Shown piece by piece: positions 60,405-64,000 of a stretch of DNA of 64,000 bases (within the stretch, counting starts at the first letter, position 1; each line of letters begins with the position of its first letter). Both the position numbers and the translations under genes were made by a program. The notes beneath the pieces are model-generated. The model was not told the DNA's origin, searched no databases, and worked only from the letters and a program-made list of their open reading frames with translations. Source of the stretch: Vreelandella rituensis (GTDB lineage: Bacteria; Pseudomonadota; Gammaproteobacteria; Pseudomonadales; Halomonadaceae); NCBI RefSeq assembly GCF_003336665.1, contig NZ_QPIJ01000008.1, positions 8,798-72,797 of the forward strand, read 5' to 3'.

Positions 60405-61566
60405 GCCTCAAGGCCTATCACCGACACTGGCGTTGGCGTTCGACCTGATGCGCCGACCTTCGGTCACCCCTGATGACGAAGGTTGCCAGGCGCTGATGAT
60501 CGAGCGCCTGGAACGGATCGGCTTTCACGTGGAACACTTGCCGTTCGGTGACGTGGATAATTTCTGGGCGGTACGCGGCCATCACGGCCCGGTGCTGGCC
60601 TTTGCCGGGCATACCGACGTGGTGCCCAGCGGGCCGCACACCAATTGGGAATTCCCCCCTTTCACGCCCTGCATCGACGACCAGGGCATGCTCTGCGGAC
60701 GCGGCGCGGCGGACATGAAAGGCAGCCTGGCCGCCATGCTCACCGCCGTGGAACGCTTTGTCGCCGAACACCCGGATCATGACGGCCGGATCGCCTTTCT
60801 GATCACCTCGGATGAAGAAGGCCCGGCCATGGACGGTACCCGGGCGGTGGTCGAGCATCTGCGCGAAACCCACGAACGTCTGGACTACTGCATCGTGGGG
60901 GAACCTTCCTCCACGACGGTGCTGGGGGATGTGATCAAGAACGGGCGACGCGGCTCCTTAGGCGGCGTTCTCCACCTGACCGGGGTGCAGGGCCATGTGG
61001 CCTATCCGCACTTGGCACGCAACCCCATTCATCAGGCCATGCCGGCGCTCGACGCTCTGGTCACCGAGCACTGGGACGCGGGTAACGATTTCTTTCCCGC
61101 CACCAGCTTCCAGATCTCCAATTTCCGCTCGGGCACCGGTGCCACCAATGTAATTCCCGGTGAAGTGGAGGTGGTGTTCAACTTTCGTTTTTCCACGGAA
61201 GTGACCCATACCCAACTGCGTGAACGCACCGAGACGATCCTGGATCGCTTCGGGCTCAGCTATCACATCGACTGGACCCTCAATGGCGAGCCCTTCCTGA
61301 CTGCCGAGGGCGAGCTGGTGGATGCCGTTCTCGGCGGCGTGGAAGAAGCGCTCGGCCGGCGACCAGTCCTTTCCACCAGTGGCGGCACCTCCGATGGCCG
61401 CTTCATTGCCACCCTAGGCGCTCAGGTGGTGGAAGTCGGGCCTCTCAACGCTACCATCCACAAGGTCAACGAACGAGTTCTCGCGAGCGACCTGGATGAC
61501 TTGAGCCGGGTATACGAAGCGACCCTGCGCCATTTGTTTGTTCCATCAGCCAGCGTGACGCCATGA
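60391..61566 (+). CDS. dapE: Succinyl-diaminopimelate desuccinylase
   Basis: A 391-residue M20 zinc peptidase. H74 and D76 in [12 protein letters not shown] bind zinc, and [15 protein letters not shown] and [13 protein letters not shown] are the next blocks. It yields LL-diaminopimelate for cell wall and lysine. The ATG at 60391 overlaps dapD by 14 bases. Its own end overlaps a small conserved gene (TGATG type). Confidence 0.96.
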   Translation: MPITEPQGLSPTLALAFDLMRRPSVTPDDEGCQALMIERLERIGFHVEHLPFGDVDNFWAVRGHHGPVLAFAGHTDVVPSGPHTNWEFPPFTPCIDDQGMLCGRGAADMKGSLAAMLTAVERFVAEHPDHDGRIAFLITSDEEGPAMDGTRAVVEHLRETHERLDYCIVGEPSSTTVLGDVIKNGRRGSLGGVLHLTGVQGHVAYPHLARNPIHQAMPALDALVTEHWDAGNDFFPATSFQISNFRSGTGATNVIPGEVEVVFNFRFSTEVTHTQLRERTETILDRFGLSYHIDWTLNGEPFLTAEGELVDAVLGGVEEALGRRPVLSTSGGTSDGRFIATLGAQVVEVGPLNATIHKVNERVLASDLDDLSRVYEATLRHLFVPSASVTP

Positions 61567-61952
61567 TGCAACGTTATCCGGATATCGAGATCTACCTCGC
61601 CCAAGCATCCTTGCCGGCGCTGAATCGCTGGCTGGAACAGACCCTCGACGCCCCGCCGCTGAGCCCTGCGGGCAAAGGCCAGTGGAAAACGCAAGGGGTT
61701 TACCAAAGCCGGCGCATACCCGTGTTGCTGGTGGAAAAAGCCGCCGACGGTTTTGCCAGCCTGTGGTTCGATAGCGGCGAGACGCCCTGGATCACCGACC
61801 AGGACTGCGCCCAGCAGGCCGCCGAGCATCTGGTGGTGGAAGTACGCTGCTCATTGGGCGGCTGGCACCCGGGCGACGATCCGGACCGTTTCTGGCAGGT
61901 ATTGCCAGATGGCCGGGAAGGACCGATCGAGTGGCCCGACTCGGGCCGTTAA
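61563..61952 (+). CDS. Conserved hypothetical protein after dapE
   Basis: A 129-residue protein, acidic and Trp-rich, without a recognised domain. Features: [44 protein letters not shown] and [14 protein letters not shown]. Overlap with dapE by four bases suggests coupled translation. A strong terminator stem follows eight bases later. Function unknown. Confidence 0.75.
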   Translation: MMQRYPDIEIYLAQASLPALNRWLEQTLDAPPLSPAGKGQWKTQGVYQSRRIPVLLVEKAADGFASLWFDSGETPWITDQDCAQQAAEHLVVEVRCSLGGWHPGDDPDRFWQVLPDGREGPIEWPDSGR

Positions 61953-61959
61953 GCCAAAA

Positions 61960-61990
61960 GCAAACGGCCCCGCTAAGCGGGGCCGTTTGC
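61960..61990. terminator. Strong terminator downstream of the dapE operon
   Basis: GCAAACGGCCCCGC (61960-61973), loop TAA, GCGGGGCCGTTTGC (61977-61990) is a perfect 14-bp stem. It has an AAAAG on one side, no T-run on the other, so it probably serves the plus-strand operon with a stem-encoded GTTTGC end. Confidence 0.75.
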
Positions 61991-62072
61991 AACTGCTTCC
62001 ATCAACAATCAATTCCATCAAGATGGCACTTCAAAGACGGTACTTCTGGGTGGGACTGTCAGTAAAAAAAAT

Positions 62073-62633
62073 TCACTCAATGATACTGACATCGTCCGCC
62101 TGAAGGCCGCGTTCATTATGAATCACCTGATAACGCACAATCTGACCTTCCGTCAGCATCCGGTTTCCGCGTCCACGAATCGCACGAAAATGCACAAACA
62201 CATCATCGCCATTATCCCGCGTGATGAAACCGTAGCCCTTGTTGGTATTGAACCATTTGACTTCTCCTTCCTCTCGGCCATCGTTGTAATCGATGATATC
62301 AACTTCATCATCGTCCTCTTCATCAGCCAGTGTTTCTTGCCGTTGCTGGGCGGGTTCCGGAGCGTCCGCTTGCCCCACTCTTCTCTGGGTAGGCAAGGCC
62401 GCAGGCACCACTGCCAAGGCGGCGCCAGCCAGGGTGCCCACAAGCAAAACAATGAAACTACCTAAAACTACGGCAAAATAGATATTCGCCACGCCACTGA
62501 GCAGAATGTCGGCAAATATTTGCTTGGTAAGCAACGGGTCGGCCAAGTGGGCAAATCCGGCAAGCAGTAGCGGTACCGGAGCGGCGAGAAGCAGGCTGAT
62601 TAATATGCAGCGAAACACAACTTTTGGATTCAT
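62073..62633 (-). CDS. Membrane-anchored cold-shock-domain protein
   Basis: A 186-residue protein joining two membrane helices (about 7-27 and 43-79) to an acidic linker (ADEEDDDEVD) and a C-terminal cold-shock domain from about 122: EGEVKWFNTNKGYGFITRD, then VFVHFRAIRGRG. The nucleic-acid motifs KGYGFI and VFVHF (RNP1 and RNP2) are intact. ATG at 62633 is preferred over in-frame upstream starts because it begins the helix. Its role, possibly holding RNA or DNA at the membrane, is unproved. Confidence 0.88.
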   Translation of the reverse strand: MNPKVVFRCILISLLLAAPVPLLLAGFAHLADPLLTKQIFADILLSGVANIYFAVVLGSFIVLLVGTLAGAALAVVPAALPTQRRVGQADAPEPAQQRQETLADEEDDDEVDIIDYNDGREEGEVKWFNTNKGYGFITRDNGDDVFVHFRAIRGRGNRMLTEGQIVRYQVIHNERGLQADDVSIIE

Positions 62634-62745
62634 GATTAATAAAAGCTCTCTTGTTGTAGCAATAACAGACAATGGACAATACCCAGTCTATCAGACCCTC
62701 GCCCAACAGAACCGGGCATAATATACACAAGGTTGCGATGTTATC

Positions 62746-63009
62746 ATGAGCCAACATTTCTCGCCCGCCGAGCTTGACAACCGTCTCGAAGCACTAGAAA
62801 GCCGTATCGCCTACCAGGAACATTGGCTGGACACCCTCGATCAAGCCACCGCTCAACAAGAGAGGCGCCTGGCACGCTTGGAACAGCTTAGCAGGATGAT
62901 GAGCGAGCGCCTGCGCGAGCAGCATCAGGCCTTGCAAGACACGGATACGACGGCGGCACCCCATCCCGAGGGATTCAATCCGCAGGATGAGGTGCCGCCA
63001 CACTATTGA
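62746..63009 (+). CDS. slyX: SlyX family protein
   Basis: An 87-residue protein beginning with a coiled coil (ELDNRLEALESRIAYQEHWLDTL) and ending with the family PHY motif (EVPPHY). SlyX is widespread in proteobacteria and its role is not known. It is divergent from the cold-shock-domain gene. Confidence 0.92.
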   Translation: MSQHFSPAELDNRLEALESRIAYQEHWLDTLDQATAQQERRLARLEQLSRMMSERLREQHQALQDTDTTAAPHPEGFNPQDEVPPHY

Positions 63010-63069
63010 GCCTTAAATACGTGAGTCGTAAATAACGTGAGCCGCCAATAACGGTTCGAAGATTTGTGC

Positions 63070-64000
63070 TTAGCCGACCAGCGAGACTGGATCGGTGTAT
63101 TCCAGGCCGAAGGCGTCGGCGACCGCCTGATAAGTCACTCGACCATCATGCACGTTCAGCCCTGGCAGGAAATGCGCATCATCGGCCAGGGCCTTCTGCC
63201 AGCCCTTGTCGGCCAGGGCGATCACGAAGGGTAGCGTGGCATTGGTCAACCCCAGGGTGGAGGTGCGCGCCACCGCCCCCGGCATATTGGCGACGCAGTA
63301 ATGCACGATACCATCGACGATATAGGTGGGTTCGGCGTGCGTGGTGGGCTTGCTGGTTTCAAAACAGCCGCCCTGGTCGATCGCCACATCCACCAATACG
63401 CTGCCGGGCTGCATGTCAGCGAGCATTTTTCGCGTGATCAGCTTGGGCGCAGCGGCACCGGGAATCAGTACGGCCCCGACGATCATATCCGAGTCGCGCA
63501 CCGCATCATCCAGCGCATCGGCAGTCGAATAGACGGTCTTGATGCGTCCTTGATAGCGGTCATCCAGCACTTCCAGGCGTGCAATCGATTTATCCAGAAT
63601 GGTGACGTCCGCCCCCAGCCCCAGCGCCATGCGTGCCGCATTTTCCCCGACCACACCGCCACCGATCACGGTCACCTTGCCCGGCGAGACGCCCGGCACC
63701 CCGGGTAACAATACGCCGGCACCGCCTTGCGCCTTTTCCAGGCTATGCGCCCCCGCCTGCACGGCCATGCGCCCGGCCACGGTACTCATCGGCGCCAGCA
63801 GCGGTAAACCACCGCGGGAATCGGTGACGGTTTCATAGGCGATGCAGGTAGCGCCGCTCTCCAGAAGCCCAAGGGTCAGTTTTTCTTCCGCGGCCAAGTG
63901 CAGGTAAGTGAAAAGCGTCTGCCCGGAACTCAATCGCGCCACTTCTTCCGCCTGCGGCTCCTTGACCTTGAGTATCAGCTCGGCACCTTGCCACAAGGCT
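63070..64000 (-). CDS. ald: Alanine dehydrogenase, N-terminus beyond the window
   Basis: About 310 residues of the C-terminal part are visible; roughly the first 60 are cut off at the right edge. [10 protein letters not shown], the nucleotide fold [22 protein letters not shown] and the later [20 protein letters not shown] are diagnostic of Ald. It interconverts alanine and pyruvate with NAD. No internal stop is seen. The start is outside the window. Confidence 0.95.
   Translation of the reverse strand, partial: ALWQGAELILKVKEPQAEEVARLSSGQTLFTYLHLAAEEKLTLGLLESGATCIAYETVTDSRGGLPLLAPMSTVAGRMAVQAGAHSLEKAQGGAGVLLPGVPGVSPGKVTVIGGGVVGENAARMALGLGADVTILDKSIARLEVLDDRYQGRIKTVYSTADALDDAVRDSDMIVGAVLIPGAAAPKLITRKMLADMQPGSVLVDVAIDQGGCFETSKPTTHAEPTYIVDGIVHYCVANMPGAVARTSTLGLTNATLPFVIALADKGWQKALADDAHFLPGLNVHDGRVTYQAVADAFGLEYTDPVSLVG

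Overview
The window is from a GC-rich gammaproteobacterium, most likely Halomonas or a close relative in the Halomonadaceae. This rests on the canonical gammaproteobacterial order rpsB-tsf-pyrH-frr-uppS-cdsA-dxr-rseP-bamA-skp-lpxD-fabZ-lpxA-lpxB-rnhB-dnaE-accA-tilS, on the map-glnD-dapC-arsC-dapD-dapE block, and on the overall protein flavour. The genus is an inference; no rRNA or tRNA gene was seen.

Layout. Positions 1-1.6 kb hold an IS200/IS605-type element with divergent tnpA and tnpB; tnpB runs off the left edge. Next come an MFS transporter, a small RMF-like protein and valS, which carries an odd in-frame insert. At 6.7-10.0 kb a visibly more A/T-rich pair encodes an ATP-grasp ligase and a CocE/NonD (S15-type) hydrolase. 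A KtrB/TrkH-type potassium transporter broken by a one-base frameshift follows. From 11.7 to 21.0 kb there is a tightly packed plus-strand cassette: an APH-family kinase, a YnjB/YnjC/YnjD-type ABC importer, a GT2 glycosyltransferase, a DUF2064 (GT-A-like) protein, a TVP38-flavoprotein-reductase fusion, and a stand-alone oxidoreductase of the type found N-terminal to SelD.

From 20.9 to 31.1 kb, mostly on the minus strand, are a META lipoprotein, gloA, a DUF411 protein, sodB, a MliC-like lipoprotein, a DUF3087 protein, a class I DAHP synthase preceded by an unannotated aromatic-rich leader peptide and a terminator hairpin (a textbook attenuator layout), a small membrane protein, a flavin reductase, ubiD and rho. 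Exceptions are a plus-strand YdjM-like membrane protein ending in a perfect 7-bp tandem repeat. A hypothetical ORF and ppx lie on the plus strand at 31.1-33.0 kb.

From 33.0 to 53.8 kb runs the large minus-strand housekeeping block for translation, envelope lipid and outer-membrane assembly, and replication. From 54.1 kb, map, glnD and the succinylase-branch lysine/diaminopimelate genes run on the plus strand, followed by a membrane-anchored cold-shock protein, slyX, and an alanine dehydrogenase cut by the right edge.

The parts most worth a second look are the aro attenuator (about 26.89-27.12 kb), the kinase-importer-glycosyltransferase-redox cassette (11.7-21.0 kb), and the ligase/hydrolase pair (6.7-10.0 kb).
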